Shown here: in pieces, positions 43,106-53,516 of the stretch
Position numbering within the stretch: position 1 is the stretch's first letter
Layout of the letters: each line of letters begins with the position of its first letter
Translations under genes and position numbers: made by a program
The notes under the pieces: model-generated
What the model was told of the DNA's origin: nothing
Database searches by the model: none
Seen by the model: the letters and a program-made list of their open reading frames with translations, nothing else
Source of the DNA: Mesorhizobium sp.
GTDB taxonomy: Bacteria; Pseudomonadota; Alphaproteobacteria; Rhizobiales; Rhizobiaceae
NCBI RefSeq assembly: GCF_016793485.1
Contig: NZ_JAEULZ010000037.1
Coordinates: forward strand, 1 to 64,000
Direction of reading: 5' to 3'
Length of the DNA: 64,000 nt

Positions 43106-44959
43106 TCAACTTCTATGCATCCTTCGGGCAACGAGACGAGAAAGTCGTTCCGAGAATGCTTTTGCATCCGCCGGCTTGTCGCCGTCGAGAACGCGGGCCT
43201 CGTCGTAGAGAAGATGTGCGATGTCCTCCTTGAAGGCCCGCTCATCCTTTCCAAGCTTTGCAAGTGCTGCGATGCGCTCATGCCGTGGATTGATTTCCAG
43301 AACAGGTTTCGCAGCCTTGTCGAGACGGCCTGCCGCATTGAGCAGTCGCTCGAACTGCCGATCGGGGCCATGCTCCGGCGCGACCAGGCAGACCGCGCTT
43401 TCCGTCAGCCGGTCGGAGGGCTTCACGTCGGATACAGCGTCACCGAGCACTGTCTTGACGAAGGCCAGAAACGTGGCGATTTCCGATGACGTTTCGGTGT
43501 CGGATTTTGCCGCCTTGTCGAGAAGCGGGATCTCCGAAAGGTCAGCCGCGCCCTGCGTTACGGATTTGAACGGCTTTCCCTCAAACTCCGGCGCGATCGT
43601 CACCCAGAAGCTGTCGACTGGATCAGTCAACAGCAGGACTTCAATGCCGCGTGCCTTAAAACCTTCAAGCTGGGGCGAAGCTTCCAGCCGGGCGCGATCT
43701 TCGCCGGTCATGAAAAAGATCGCCTTCTGACCCTCCTTCATCGCCGCCACGTAATCGGCGAGGCTGCGCAGTTCTTCGCCTGAAGCCGACGACCTGAAGC
43801 GCGCCAGCTTGAGTAACTGTTCGCGCCGCTCGTAGTCCTCGTAGAGTCCTTCCTTCAGGACGACCCCGAAATTCTCCCAGATCTTCGCGTAGGCTGCGGC
43901 ATCATTTTCGGCCAGCTTGGCGAGGTCGGCGAGGATACGATTGGTCACGCCCTTCCGGATCGCGACCAGCAGCGGACTTTCCTGGATCATCTCGCGCGAG
44001 ACGTTGAGCGGCAGGTCGGCGGAGTCGACCAGTCCGCGGACGAAGCGCAAATAACGTGGCAGGAGGTCGGCATCGTCGGTGATGAAGACGCGCCGCACGT
44101 AAAGCTTCATACGCCCCTTGCGGTCCTGATCGAAGAGATCGAACGGACGTGAGCCGGGAACGAAAGCCAGAACGCTGTATTCCTGCCGGCCTTCAGCGCG
44201 GAAATGGATCGTCGCGGCCGGTTCGTCATACTGGCCGGCGACGCTCCGGTAGAAATCCGTGTATTCCTCCGGCTTGATCTCGCTCTTGGGTTTTACCCAC
44301 AGAGCGGTGCCGTCCGCGATGTCACGCACCTCCGAGCCGGGCTTCTCAATGAGAGATATGGGTACCGGCACGTGACCGGACTGCGACTTCACCAGCCGTT
44401 CGAGCTGATAGCTTTCGGTGTAGGACGCGGCGCCCTCCATGAGATGGAGCACGACGCGGGTGCCGCGCTTGGGTGCTTCACCAAGTGCAACCGAACCGAT
44501 CTCATAGGAACCCTTACCATCGGAGGACCAGAGCCAGGCTTCCGCGCTGCCCGCCTGACGGCTGATGACATCGACCCTGTCCGCCACCATGAAAGCGGAG
44601 TAAAAGCCGACGCCGAACTGGCCGATCAGTTGCGTGTCTTCGTTTGCTTTGCCGGCTTCGAGGCGCTCCACGAAGGCACGCGTGCCCGATCGGGCGATAG
44701 TGCCCAGCGCTTCCGCCATTAGCCGCTTCTTATCGGGATGGGCGGCGATGGTGATGCGCGGCTTCGGATCGTCGCCTAGCAGTTCGGGACGGCCGATCGC
44801 CTCGTAGCGAAGCTTCTCGCAGGCATCTGCGGAGTTGGAAATCAGTTCGCGCAGGAAGACGTCCCGGTCAGAATAGACAGAATGCACCATCATATGGAGC
44901 AGCCGCGAGACATCCGCCTCGAATGTTCTGGTTTCCGTCGCCTTGGTATCTGTCATCAT
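43106..44959 (-). CDS. htpG: HtpG (Hsp90) chaperone lacking ATP-site motif
   Basis: A 617-residue Hsp90-family chaperone. GHKL features are present at RELISNSADACEKLRYEA (Glu38, Asn42) and GQFGVGFYSAFMV; middle and C-terminal domains look normal (LPLNVSREMIQESPLL). However, between KKRL (residue 80) and MAEALGTIARSGT the expected TVEDNGIGMGRDE-like segment is absent: about 13 residues, in frame, including the Asp that binds adenine and the G1 loop. The frame is otherwise clean. ATG 44959 has AGGAAA upstream. This protein is expected to be ATPase-defective. Confidence 0.92.
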   Translation of the reverse strand: MMTDTKATETRTFEADVSRLLHMMVHSVYSDRDVFLRELISNSADACEKLRYEAIGRPELLGDDPKPRITIAAHPDKKRLMAEALGTIARSGTRAFVERLEAGKANEDTQLIGQFGVGFYSAFMVADRVDVISRQAGSAEAWLWSSDGKGSYEIGSVALGEAPKRGTRVVLHLMEGAASYTESYQLERLVKSQSGHVPVPISLIEKPGSEVRDIADGTALWVKPKSEIKPEEYTDFYRSVAGQYDEPAATIHFRAEGRQEYSVLAFVPGSRPFDLFDQDRKGRMKLYVRRVFITDDADLLPRYLRFVRGLVDSADLPLNVSREMIQESPLLVAIRKGVTNRILADLAKLAENDAAAYAKIWENFGVVLKEGLYEDYERREQLLKLARFRSSASGEELRSLADYVAAMKEGQKAIFFMTGEDRARLEASPQLEGFKARGIEVLLLTDPVDSFWVTIAPEFEGKPFKSVTQGAADLSEIPLLDKAAKSDTETSSEIATFLAFVKTVLGDAVSDVKPSDRLTESAVCLVAPEHGPDRQFERLLNAAGRLDKAAKPVLEINPRHERIAALAKLGKDERAFKEDIAHLLYDEARVLDGDKPADAKAFSERLSRLVARRMHRS

Positions 44960-45066
44960 CTCGAATTTCCTACGCAATCGATCTACAACCGGCCAGCAAT
45001 GGCAAAAAGCGCCTGATTTGCAAATAGGCCACCGATTTGCCCACGCCGGCGGCCTAACCCTGTCGT

Positions 45067-45372
45067 TTAAGTCCTGGTATTTGCGCTGGAAGACGATGCT
45101 GTCGATACTGCGGACATCAGCGCGTCCATGTCCGGAACGAGTATGTCGTTGCGGCGAGCAAAGGCGGCGAACATTGATCGCACCGTCTCCGCATCTATCT
45201 CGCCGCCAATGCCAGCCTTGCAGGCATTGAGCGCAATGGCATGAGCGCTGTTGCGGCTCGCACCGGGCCAGTCCTGCAGCAGGGCGTATGCTTCCAACAC
45301 AGTCTCGATCCTTGCGGGCAATCCCATGCCGACCAGGACCGTGACGGGTTCTTCAAAGCGGTTGTGTTGCAT
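45067..45372 (-). CDS. DUF982 protein
   Basis: A 101-residue protein: RFEEPVTVLVGMGLPARIET, then VLEAYALLQDWPGASRNSAH and AIALNACKAGIGGEIDAETV, the DUF982 signature of small rhizobial proteins. Function unknown; often adjacent to stress genes. ATG 45372 starts at MQHNRFEE as in relatives. The upstream frame (45353-45748) overlaps by 20 bases. Confidence 0.8.
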   Translation of the reverse strand: MQHNRFEEPVTVLVGMGLPARIETVLEAYALLQDWPGASRNSAHAIALNACKAGIGGEIDAETVRSMFAAFARRNDILVPDMDALMSAVSTASSSSANTRT

Positions 45373-45748
45373 GGTTCGAAACTCCGTTCCGATGTCCTGG
45401 CGGCGCGTGACGTGCGGCAGTCGCGTGAGTGGCACGGCGTGGATAGGCGGACTGCACGATGATGCCGTCCTGCCCCGGATGCGTGATTTTCAGGGTGGCG
45501 ATATCGACATCTGCCACCTTGATCGGTCCGTTGACCGGAGTGGATTTCGGGCTGCTAAAGCAGGGCGGTGGCAGAGCCCTGTGGGACTTGACCAGTGCCT
45601 CGAGCCAGGCTGCTATCGCAATCGGCGCGACGGTCCGTCCGTCAAGCCAGGTAGTCACCTCGCTTTCGGGACAGCCGATTTGTTCGGCGAGGTCTGCCGC
45701 GCTCCATCTCAGAGTCTTCAGACATTCACGCAATCGTCCTGGAATCAT
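45353..45748 (-). CDS. XRE-like small regulator
   Basis: A 131-residue protein whose first 60 residues (MIPGRLRECLKTLRWSAADL, then AEQIGCPESEVTTWLDGRTV and APIAIAAWLEALV) form a helix-turn-helix of the lambda-repressor type used by small rhizobial regulators. The tail after residue 75 is low complexity and overlaps the DUF982 start, so the real protein may end its conserved part early. Target unknown. Confidence 0.6.
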   Translation of the reverse strand: MIPGRLRECLKTLRWSAADLAEQIGCPESEVTTWLDGRTVAPIAIAAWLEALVKSHRALPPPCFSSPKSTPVNGPIKVADVDIATLKITHPGQDGIIVQSAYPRRATHATAARHAPPGHRNGVSNHATQPL

Positions 45749-45838
45749 GTCGAACCTCCCTGCGGTTCGGTGGAGCTCGCGCGGGTTTCCACCATCCTCA
45801 AGATCGGCAAGACCTCGCCCGGAAGCGAGGCCTGCGCT

Positions 45839-46066
45839 TCACGATCCGTTGCTCACGGATGTCGACGATGCCGACACGTGCTGCGCGGCGAGGAACATCA
45901 GTGTCGAAGCAGCCGTCCGGCGGCTCCAACCGGCGGATTCGGCCATGTCGATCAGTCCGTCCAGCAGCGGCTTCAGCGCGCTCCTGCACTCCGTTTCGTG
46001 GGCCAGAAACTCTTTGGCCGGATGTGTCGGAGACGGAACGCCTCCAATACCTGTCATCATATTCAC
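45839..46066 (-). CDS. Small hypothetical protein
   Basis: A 75-residue protein: MNMMTGIGGVPSPTHPAKEF, then ALKPLLDGLIDMAESAGWSR and RTAASTLMFLAAQHVSA. Helical, with a MAESAGW-RRTAA block I associate with uncharacterised proteins near groEL in rhizobia. GGAGG lies 11 bases before ATG 46066. Function unknown. Confidence 0.5.
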   Translation of the reverse strand: MNMMTGIGGVPSPTHPAKEFLAHETECRSALKPLLDGLIDMAESAGWSRRTAASTLMFLAAQHVSASSTSVSNGS

Positions 46067-46132
46067 GGTACCCTCCGAAGTCGTTCTAAGACGCCCGCTC
46101 CCGGTCCGGGAGCGGGCAGCTTCATCGAGATA

Positions 46133-47776
<1,644 letters not shown>

Positions 47777-47820
47777 TCAATTAGGCAGCTTCGTTGACTG
47801 ATTGACGTTCGAAGAAGCCG

Positions 47821-48135
47821 TCAGGCGGCCTTCTTCAGCGTGGCGGTCTGTTCGATCACGCCCATCACGTCGCTTTCCTTCATGATGATGAGGTCCTCTC
47901 CGTCGAGCTTGATCTCGGTGCCGGACCATTTGCCGAACAGGATGCGATCGCCCGCTTTGACGTCGAGCGGCTGAAGCTGGCCGGCCTCGTTGCGGGCGCC
48001 TGGGCCGGCGGCGATGACTTCGCCCTCCTGCGGCTTTTCCTTGGCGGTGTCGGGGATGATGATGCCGCCTGCCGTCTTTTCGTCGGCTTCGATGCGGCGG
48101 ACCAGGATACGGTCATGCAATGGACGGAACGCCAT
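47821..48135 (-). CDS. groES: GroES co-chaperonin
   Basis: A 104-residue Gro[22 protein letters not shown], then [20 protein letters not shown], then the mobile-loop and roof region [20 protein letters not shown] and [14 protein letters not shown]. It caps the GroEL ring. First gene of groES-groEL, transcribed leftward. Confidence 0.97.
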   Translation of the reverse strand: MAFRPLHDRILVRRIEADEKTAGGIIIPDTAKEKPQEGEVIAAGPGARNEAGQLQPLDVKAGDRILFGKWSGTEIKLDGEDLIIMKESDVMGVIEQTATLKKAA

Positions 48136-48289
48136 GTCGTTCTCCTCATGGACAAACAGATTTTGAGGTTCCTCCGCACCCGGCCGGCAATATCGGTTCG
48201 GTGCGGGGTGCGCCGACCCCTCTCAGGCATCGCGCGCATATCGAGCTAGTTTTGGAATTTTCCGGTTTCAAGAGGCCGGCACAAAAAAT

Positions 48290-48316
48290 TTGGCACTCGC
48301 AACTTTCAAGTGCCAA
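48290..48316 (-). promoter_or_regulatory. CIRCE-like HrcA operator
   Basis: TTGGCACTC-N9-AAGTGCCAA, a close match to the CIRCE consensus TTAGCACTC-N9-GAGTGCTAA with symmetric A-to-G and T-to-C changes plus one mismatch in the right arm. About 155 bases before groES, it would place groESL under HrcA heat-shock repression. The site lies between divergent genes and could also affect 48469. Confidence 0.75.
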
Positions 48317-48468
48317 CAGGCTGTTATCACGCAGCTATTTCGTTCGAGCTGGAATTTTCCTGCTTGAAATTTCGCGGCGATCCAACAAAATTATCCGAGC
48401 TTTGGCGCTGCCTCTGTGCAGCCGGAAACTGAACGCAATCGAGGAGTTTTTTCAGACGGAGGAAATCG

Positions 48469-48813
48469 ATGAACCGACAGAAATTCTCGCCGATCATTCC
48501 CTCGCTCGCCCCCGAAACGTCCGACCTTTCGCTTGACCGCCTGCTGTCGCCGGCCAGGCACTTCAAGCACCCCGACGACGTGCTCAGCGACGCCACGCTC
48601 GAACTTCAGGAAAAGCGAGCAATCCTGTCGTCCTGGGCTTCGGATGCCTGCGCCGTGGAATCGATGCCGGCGCTGCGCCAGCCGCCAGGTGCTGAGCAGC
48701 CAATCTCCTTCGATCAGATCATGGATGCGCTGCGGCAGCTCGACAGCGATGCATCGGCGCGCCAATCCGCATCGTGCGAGTTCTCTCACAGCTTCGACAG
48801 GCTGGATGCCTGA
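48469..48813 (+). CDS. Hypothetical protein, Hsp20-linked family (copy 2)
   Basis: A 114-residue protein with LLSPARHFKHPDDVLSDATL, then ELQEKRAILSSWASDACAVE and FDQIMDALRQLD. The same blocks are in the protein at 18240-18707; each copy lies close to an hsp20 gene. I recognise the pattern as a rhizobial conserved protein of unknown function that travels with heat-shock genes. GACGGAGGAAATCG precedes the ATG. Confidence 0.7.
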   Translation: MNRQKFSPIIPSLAPETSDLSLDRLLSPARHFKHPDDVLSDATLELQEKRAILSSWASDACAVESMPALRQPPGAEQPISFDQIMDALRQLDSDASARQSASCEFSHSFDRLDA

Positions 48814-48834
48814 GGTTCGCAAAAGGAGAATCAT

Positions 48835-49113
48835 ATGGTGACGAGGGTCAGCAGGGAGTTCCGCCTGCAGATGGAAGGCTACGGCCTGACGACAGCCGAG
48901 ATCCACTATCATCTTCCGGATCACCCGAGCCTGTTGCAGCTCTATGTCTGGCAGGACTACGACCTCGCGCCCGAGTTTCCCGAGTTGAAGGGTTTCCTCA
49001 GCTATTGGGAGCGTGAACTGGAGGGGGCGCTCCATTCGGTGCGCGTCGCGCACAATCGTCTGATCAAGCCCTCCGAGTGGAAGGCGATCGACGGCCTCAT
49101 AGCGATACACTGA
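48835..49113 (+). CDS. usg: Usg family protein
   Basis: A 92-residue protein: TRVSREFRLQMEGYGLTTAE, then IHYHLPDHPSLLQLYVWQDY and GFLSYWERELEGALHSVRVA. This is the rhizobial Usg family, often between stress or tryptophan-pathway genes; biochemical role unknown. Ribosome binding site AAAGGAG. Lies between copy 2 of the Hsp20-linked gene and hsp20. Confidence 0.82.
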   Translation: MVTRVSREFRLQMEGYGLTTAEIHYHLPDHPSLLQLYVWQDYDLAPEFPELKGFLSYWERELEGALHSVRVAHNRLIKPSEWKAIDGLIAIH

Positions 49114-49299
49114 TAGGCGCTATTGATGCTCGTCCGGATCGGGCAGTTAGACCAGCGCAGCAACGGTTCCCGGTACCGGCCGGCCTTCACGGGTCGTCCG
49201 CCCAAAGCATCGCAGTGGCCACGCTGCCTCCGAGCGATGTTTCGCCCTGACAGTTTCCCGTTCGCTTTCAGCATCTCTTCGGGGTCTTGACGCAACAAA

Positions 49300-49409
49300 A
49301 AACAGTTCCCAAATCCAATTTGCCGGTCGCCAGACGGGGCCGGTACAGTCAGGGAGCGCCGGCTTCTTGGCGCTCCTCGTGTCTATGTTGCTCATTGGAG
49401 GATATAGCT
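49300..49409 (+). promoter_or_regulatory. ROSE-type RNA thermometer
   Basis: The leader ends TATGTTGCTCATTGGAGGAT then ATAGCT before ATG 49410. TTGCT and GGAGGAT are the paired 3' hairpin segments of ROSE elements, as upstream of the hsp20 at 18780. Upstream bases (GGCGCTCC near 49372) may form the neighbouring helix. Not folded here. Confidence 0.7.
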
Positions 49410-49880
49410 ATGAGAACCGCATTCGACTTCTCCCCGCTCTACCGGTCGAGCATCGGCTTCGACCGGGTCTTCAATCTGCTCGAAAACGCGAGCCGGCTTC
49501 AGGCCGTCGATAACTGGCCGCCCTACGACATTGCTCGCACCGGTGAGAACTCTTATCGCATCACCCTCGCGGTAGCGGGCTTTGCGGAGGATGATCTCGA
49601 CATCACGCTGGAGCCGAACCTTCTGGTCGTCACCGGCGAGCGAAAGGAAGAGGAAGGCTCCGAGTACCTGCACCGTGGGCTTGCGGCGATGCGTTTCGCC
49701 CGCCGCTTCGAACTTGCCGACCACGTGAAGGTCGGCGGGGCTTCGCTGGCAAACGGCCTTTTGATCATCGACCTGGTGCGTGAGGTGCCTGAGGAGATGA
49801 AGCCCCGGCGCATCGCCATAACAGCCGGCGATGCCACGCCGAAGGTCGCGCAGATCGAGGCGAAGAAGCAGGCCGCGTAA
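49410..49880 (+). CDS. Small heat-shock protein Hsp20 (IbpA class)
   Basis: A 156-residue small heat-shock protein: MRTAFDFSPLYRSSIGFDRV, crystallin domain starting YDIARTGENSYRITLAVAGF and continuing LEPNLLVVTGERKEEEGSEY and ADHVKVGGASLANGLLIIDL, IXI-type RRIAI near the end. Close to the copy at 18780 in design but a different gene. ROSE thermometer upstream. Another Hsp20 gene follows 95 bases later. Confidence 0.9.
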   Translation: MRTAFDFSPLYRSSIGFDRVFNLLENASRLQAVDNWPPYDIARTGENSYRITLAVAGFAEDDLDITLEPNLLVVTGERKEEEGSEYLHRGLAAMRFARRFELADHVKVGGASLANGLLIIDLVREVPEEMKPRRIAITAGDATPKVAQIEAKKQAA

Positions 49881-49911
49881 GGCGCAGCTCACCAGAGACA
49901 TGACGATTCCC

Positions 49912-49935
49912 GGCGCCGGCAGCATTGCCGGCGCC
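49912..49935 (+). repeat. Hairpin between two hsp20 genes
   Basis: A perfect ten-base inverted repeat (GGCGCCGGCA / TGCCGGCGCC) around a GCAT loop. No U-run follows, so a classic terminator is unlikely; it may stabilise the upstream mRNA end or be an attenuator before the third Hsp20 gene. Confidence 0.5.
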
Positions 49936-49975
49936 CAGGACCGTTCTGCTCTATGCAAGCACAAGGAGAAGATAG

Positions 49976-50482
49976 ATGACCATTCGTGATCTCATCCCGT
50001 GGAGACGGGACAATAACCAGACGCCGGCCGTTTATCGCGATAACGACCGGGATCCTTTCATGGCACTACATCGCGAGATGAACCGGTTGTTCGACGACGT
50101 CTTCCGCGGCTTCGATACGCGGCTACCGCCGTTTGGCGGCTTTGCCGCGCGTGGCGTCAATTGGCCAAGCGTCGAGATTTCCGACACTGAGAAGGAAATT
50201 CGCCTCACGGCAGAGGTGCCCGGCTTGGAGGAGAAGGACATCGAGGTGCTGCTCGATGACGGTGTGCTGATGCTCAAGGGTGAGAAGCGTTCGGAGACTG
50301 AGGACAAGGACCGCCAGTTCTCCGAGCGAGTTTACGGCCGGTTCGAGCGCCGCATCCCGCTCGGATACGAGGTCGAGCAGGACAAGGTTGATGCACATTT
50401 CCGCAATGGCGTGCTGACGGTGATCTTGCCCAAGACCGCCAAGGCACAATCGCAGGCCAAGCGGATCGCAATCAAGGGCTGA
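49976..50482 (+). CDS. Hsp20 of class C type
   Basis: A 168-residue Hsp20 with N-terminal FMALHREMNRLFDDVFRGFD, a crystallin domain (VNWPSVEISDTEKEIRLTAE, then VPGLEEKDIEVLLDDGVLML), KVDAHFRNGVLTVILPKT and C-terminal AKRIAIKG. It belongs to the HspC/class C group, distinct from the IbpA-type proteins at 18780 and 49410. ACAAGGAGA precedes the ATG. No thermometer seen; a terminator follows. Confidence 0.9.
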   Translation: MTIRDLIPWRRDNNQTPAVYRDNDRDPFMALHREMNRLFDDVFRGFDTRLPPFGGFAARGVNWPSVEISDTEKEIRLTAEVPGLEEKDIEVLLDDGVLMLKGEKRSETEDKDRQFSERVYGRFERRIPLGYEVEQDKVDAHFRNGVLTVILPKTAKAQSQAKRIAIKG

Positions 50483-50495
50483 CGATAACAATCCA

Positions 50496-50538
50496 CGATG
50501 TGGGAGGCGGCCAGGACGGCCGCCTCCCACATCGTTTT
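50496..50538 (+). terminator. Rho-independent terminator
   Basis: A perfect 17-bp stem (CGATGTGGGAGGCGGCC / GGCCGCCTCCCACATCG) with a five-base loop AGGAC, followed by TTTT. It closes the chaperone block behind the third Hsp20 gene and, being symmetric, may also end leftward transcripts from the decayed permease. Confidence 0.9.
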
Positions 50539-50559
50539 GACACCGCGCTGTGAGCGGTA

Positions 50560-51022
50560 AGCGACTTCCGCGGGTAGATCAATTAACAGGAGGCTGCCTC
50601 TGGTTCTTGTCGGTCGCCTGCCATCCACCGCTAACAGCACCGGGCCGAGGAACACCCCGATGAAGCCGAAGGCCAAAATGCCGCCGCGGAAGCCGAAGAA
50701 ACTGAGTAACACGGGCAAGCTGTTCGCTTGCGTTAGGAGATAGGGCCTCGACAGGTTGTCTATGCTGCTCACGAGCAGCAGACTCCAACCCGCGACGAAG
50801 ATGCTCCAGCCAACCTCTCCCTGAAAGAACAACCACAGCGCGAGAGACCCCCAGACCAGCGGAGGGGCGGCGGCACGAAGGACAGAAGAAAGGTGATGAA
50901 GCCGAGCAGCAGAGGCTGGGGCACACCTGCTATTCAAAATCCGAGCCCGGCCAACAGTCCTTGCGCAATAGCCGTCCCGATTACACCGTAGACCACCCCG
51001 GTAACTGTTGATCCCGCAACCA
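50560..51022 (-). pseudogene. AI-2E family transporter remnant
   Basis: Pieces in three frames give the C-terminal half of an AI-2E (PerM) permease: TVTGVVYGVIGTAIAQGLLA, then PLLLGFITFLLSFVPPP, then PPLVWGSLALWLFFQGEVGW, VSSIDNLSRPYLLTQANSLP and FGFIGVFLGPVLLAV. Frameshifts fall near 50938 and 50890, and the N-terminal half and final tail are missing. It is a pseudogene between the heat-shock block and the transglutaminase gene. Confidence 0.75.
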
Positions 51023-51295
51023 AGGGCTGATGGCGGGCGCGAGTGCTACCGATCCGCTCGGAACTGCCGCCCGCGGAGCTGCCATCTGGCGCCCGAGAAC
51101 GCAGTGCATCAGTGCCCAACCACGTCACACCCCTAACTCCTATGCGAGCTCTTGCCGATCTTTTTGTGCAGCGCAGCAACAATCATGGTATGACTGCGTT
51201 GTCCCTCGTGTCATGCCGCGAGCAAACCTCGGAGCAATTCGCATGAGAGTTCTATCGAGGATGACAGCGCCGCAGAAAGCTTTTCGGCGGGGCGC

Positions 51296-52153
51296 ATGAA
51301 GCTGACCATTCGCCACAGGACGACCTACCGCTACGCGCGCCCTGTCGTGCTCCAGCCCCATCGCATGATTCTCCGTCCTCGCAGCAGCCATGACGTCGTC
51401 GTGCTGGCGAGTTCGCTTGTCTGCTCTCCTGATGCTCAACTCGACTGGACGCAGGACGTCTTCGGCAACCTGATCGCCACCGGCACATTTGAGGGGCCGA
51501 CCTCTGAACTGGTCATCAGCAGCAATCTGATCGTCGAACAATTGGCCGAGGCGTGGCCTGTGTTCCGCATTGCTCCTGAGGCACATTCCTTCCCGTTTCA
51601 GTATTCCCGCGATGACCTGGCCGATCTCGGCGCCTTGAATATTCCAGAGCATGACGATCCCGAAGGAAGGTTTGATGCATGGGCACGCGCCTTCGTCCGC
51701 GGCGCGTCGACCGACACGCTATCGCTGCTGAAGGATCTCAATGCGGGCGTCCTCGGCCCCGTGGCGTATCGCGTCCGGGACGAGGAAGGCACGCAGACAC
51801 CGCTGGAAACGCTGGCGCTGGCAAGCGGCTCCTGCCGCGATATCGCTGCCCTGTTCATCGAGGCGATACGCCATCTCGGCTTCGGCGCCCGCGCCGTCTC
51901 GGGTTATCTGTTCGATGCGGAAGCCCGCACTGACGATCCCGGTTCGACACATGCATGGGCGGAGGTCTATCTTCCCGGCGCCGGATGGATTGCCTTTGAC
52001 CCGACGCATCGCCGGCTAGGTGGAGCCAGCCTGATCCCGGTCGCGGTCGCCCGCAGCAACCGTCAGATCATGCCGATCGTCGGTGGCTATGTCGGCGCAC
52101 CAGAGGACTTCGTTGCGATGGTGGTTGAGGTCAGCGTGACACCGGAAGCATAG
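51296..52153 (+). CDS. Transglutaminase-like cysteine protein, copy 2
   Basis: A 285-residue protein: N-terminal beta domain (MKLTIRHRTTYRYARPVVLQ, the bacterial transglutaminase N-region), then core ALASGSCRDIAALFIEAIRH (catalytic Cys) and HAWAEVYLPGAGWIAFDPTH (His, Asp). It fits the family of small bacterial transglutaminase-like proteases. Its tail overlaps the 3' end of the GH144-type gene on the other strand by 23 bases. Substrate unknown. Confidence 0.8.
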   Translation: MKLTIRHRTTYRYARPVVLQPHRMILRPRSSHDVVVLASSLVCSPDAQLDWTQDVFGNLIATGTFEGPTSELVISSNLIVEQLAEAWPVFRIAPEAHSFPFQYSRDDLADLGALNIPEHDDPEGRFDAWARAFVRGASTDTLSLLKDLNAGVLGPVAYRVRDEEGTQTPLETLALASGSCRDIAALFIEAIRHLGFGARAVSGYLFDAEARTDDPGSTHAWAEVYLPGAGWIAFDPTHRRLGGASLIPVAVARSNRQIMPIVGGYVGAPEDFVAMVVEVSVTPEA

Positions 52154-53516
52154 CCATTGCGTCTCGGCCTTGCGACAGATGCGGGCTGGTAAAACCCAGC
52201 TTGCGCAGACCGGCTTGAACTTCGGGCGCATTCATGAAGAGGTTCCAGAGCAGGCCGGTCCGGAGATTCTCGATCATGATGACGATTGGGCCTTGGTTGA
52301 TCGCCAGGTAGGTCCGCGCATACCAGTCCCGGCTTTCGCAGAAGGCATCGACGAAGCCGAACCGGCCCCAGATGCGGTGTCTGGGCTTTGTCTTGAAATA
52401 CCGCAGCGCGCGCATTGCCTCGTCCGGCGCGTAGGGAAAGCTTGAAAGCCCAGCGCTCGGGGTGATCACGCCGGTATCCTTGCCCGGAGCATGGGCGACA
52501 TAGCCTTTGGGGCCGTGGCTGGACGTCAGCCCCGAGCAATCCCGCCCGTATCCAGCATAGCCGTGCGGATTGGCAATGCAGTGCTCGTAATTGATGCGGG
52601 TGTGGCGAACATTCTGCTGCCAATAATCTGCATGGCGATCCATCAGGCCGCGCGGGTCGAGGCCGCAGAAGGAATAGTGCGCGATGAACAGCGGTCCGCC
52701 ATGATCCATGCCGAGCGGCAGCTCGATGCCATGGTAGTTCCGCCCGTTGCGGAAAGCCGGCCCTGACGCGAACCCCTGATGATAGACCTCGGGGTCGATC
52801 GCATGATCCGGCGAACCGGCGGCGAGCACATAGGCCAGCAGGCCCTCATTCCAACCGGCGATTTTCCGGTTCATCGCCCAGCCGTGCCTGGGGCTCCAGT
52901 GCCAAAAGAGATGGGCGCCGCCGTCGCGCCTGAACCAGTCCCATTCGGCTCCACGCCAAAGCCGGTCGATACGACGACAAAGATCCCGCTCCCGGGTTGC
53001 AGCGCGGTCAAAATACTGACGAGCGCAGAGAAGCCCCTGGAACAGGAACGCGGTTTCGACCACGTCGCCGCCATCGTCCTTTCGGCTGAAGGGAATGGTC
53101 TCCGCAATGCGCCCGTTGATAAAATGCGGGAACATGCCGTGGTATCGCGATGTCTTTTCCAAGCAAGACAGCATTGTGCCGAGCCGGGCGACCGCCTCGT
53201 CGCGGGAGACCCATCCACGCTCGACGGCGACCACGATCGCCATGATGCCGAACCCGGAACCACCAATAGCGACGAGATCGTTGTCAGGATCGCCGGTCGT
53301 CTTCTGGCGGTCGCGTGCAAGGCCGCTTTGCGGATGTGCTCCTTCCCAGAAGAAGCCGAACGTCTGCCTCTGGACCAGATCGAGAAGTTCGCCATCGGCT
53401 GCGGAGAACGACGGGGCAAAGGCATTTGTACATAGATTTCTGGGAGGAGCAGTGAGCTCATCTGGGCGCATGGCTCGCCGCCCAAGGGAAACGTCACGGA
53501 GATAACGGTTTTGCAT
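52131..53516 (-). CDS. GH144-type endo-beta-1,2-glucanase-like protein
   Basis: A 461-residue protein of the glucoamylase-like domain now classed with GH144: LLDLVQRQTFGFFWEGAHPQ, then GDPDNDLVAIGGSGFGIMAI, DGGAHLFWHWSPRHGWAMNR, HGIELPLGMDHGGPLFIAHY and HCIANPHGYAGYG. The family cleaves beta-1,2-glucan, the cyclic glucan of rhizobia. No secretion signal in this frame. Directly upstream, in frame, a TAG separates this ATG from a 16-codon frame at 53517-53567 that carries a strong ribosome binding site, so the true start may have been lost to an amber codon. Confidence 0.8.
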   Translation of the reverse strand: MQNRYLRDVSLGRRAMRPDELTAPPRNLCTNAFAPSFSAADGELLDLVQRQTFGFFWEGAHPQSGLARDRQKTTGDPDNDLVAIGGSGFGIMAIVVAVERGWVSRDEAVARLGTMLSCLEKTSRYHGMFPHFINGRIAETIPFSRKDDGGDVVETAFLFQGLLCARQYFDRAATRERDLCRRIDRLWRGAEWDWFRRDGGAHLFWHWSPRHGWAMNRKIAGWNEGLLAYVLAAGSPDHAIDPEVYHQGFASGPAFRNGRNYHGIELPLGMDHGGPLFIAHYSFCGLDPRGLMDRHADYWQQNVRHTRINYEHCIANPHGYAGYGRDCSGLTSSHGPKGYVAHAPGKDTGVITPSAGLSSFPYAPDEAMRALRYFKTKPRHRIWGRFGFVDAFCESRDWYARTYLAINQGPIVIMIENLRTGLLWNLFMNAPEVQAGLRKLGFTSPHLSQGRDAMAMLPVSR

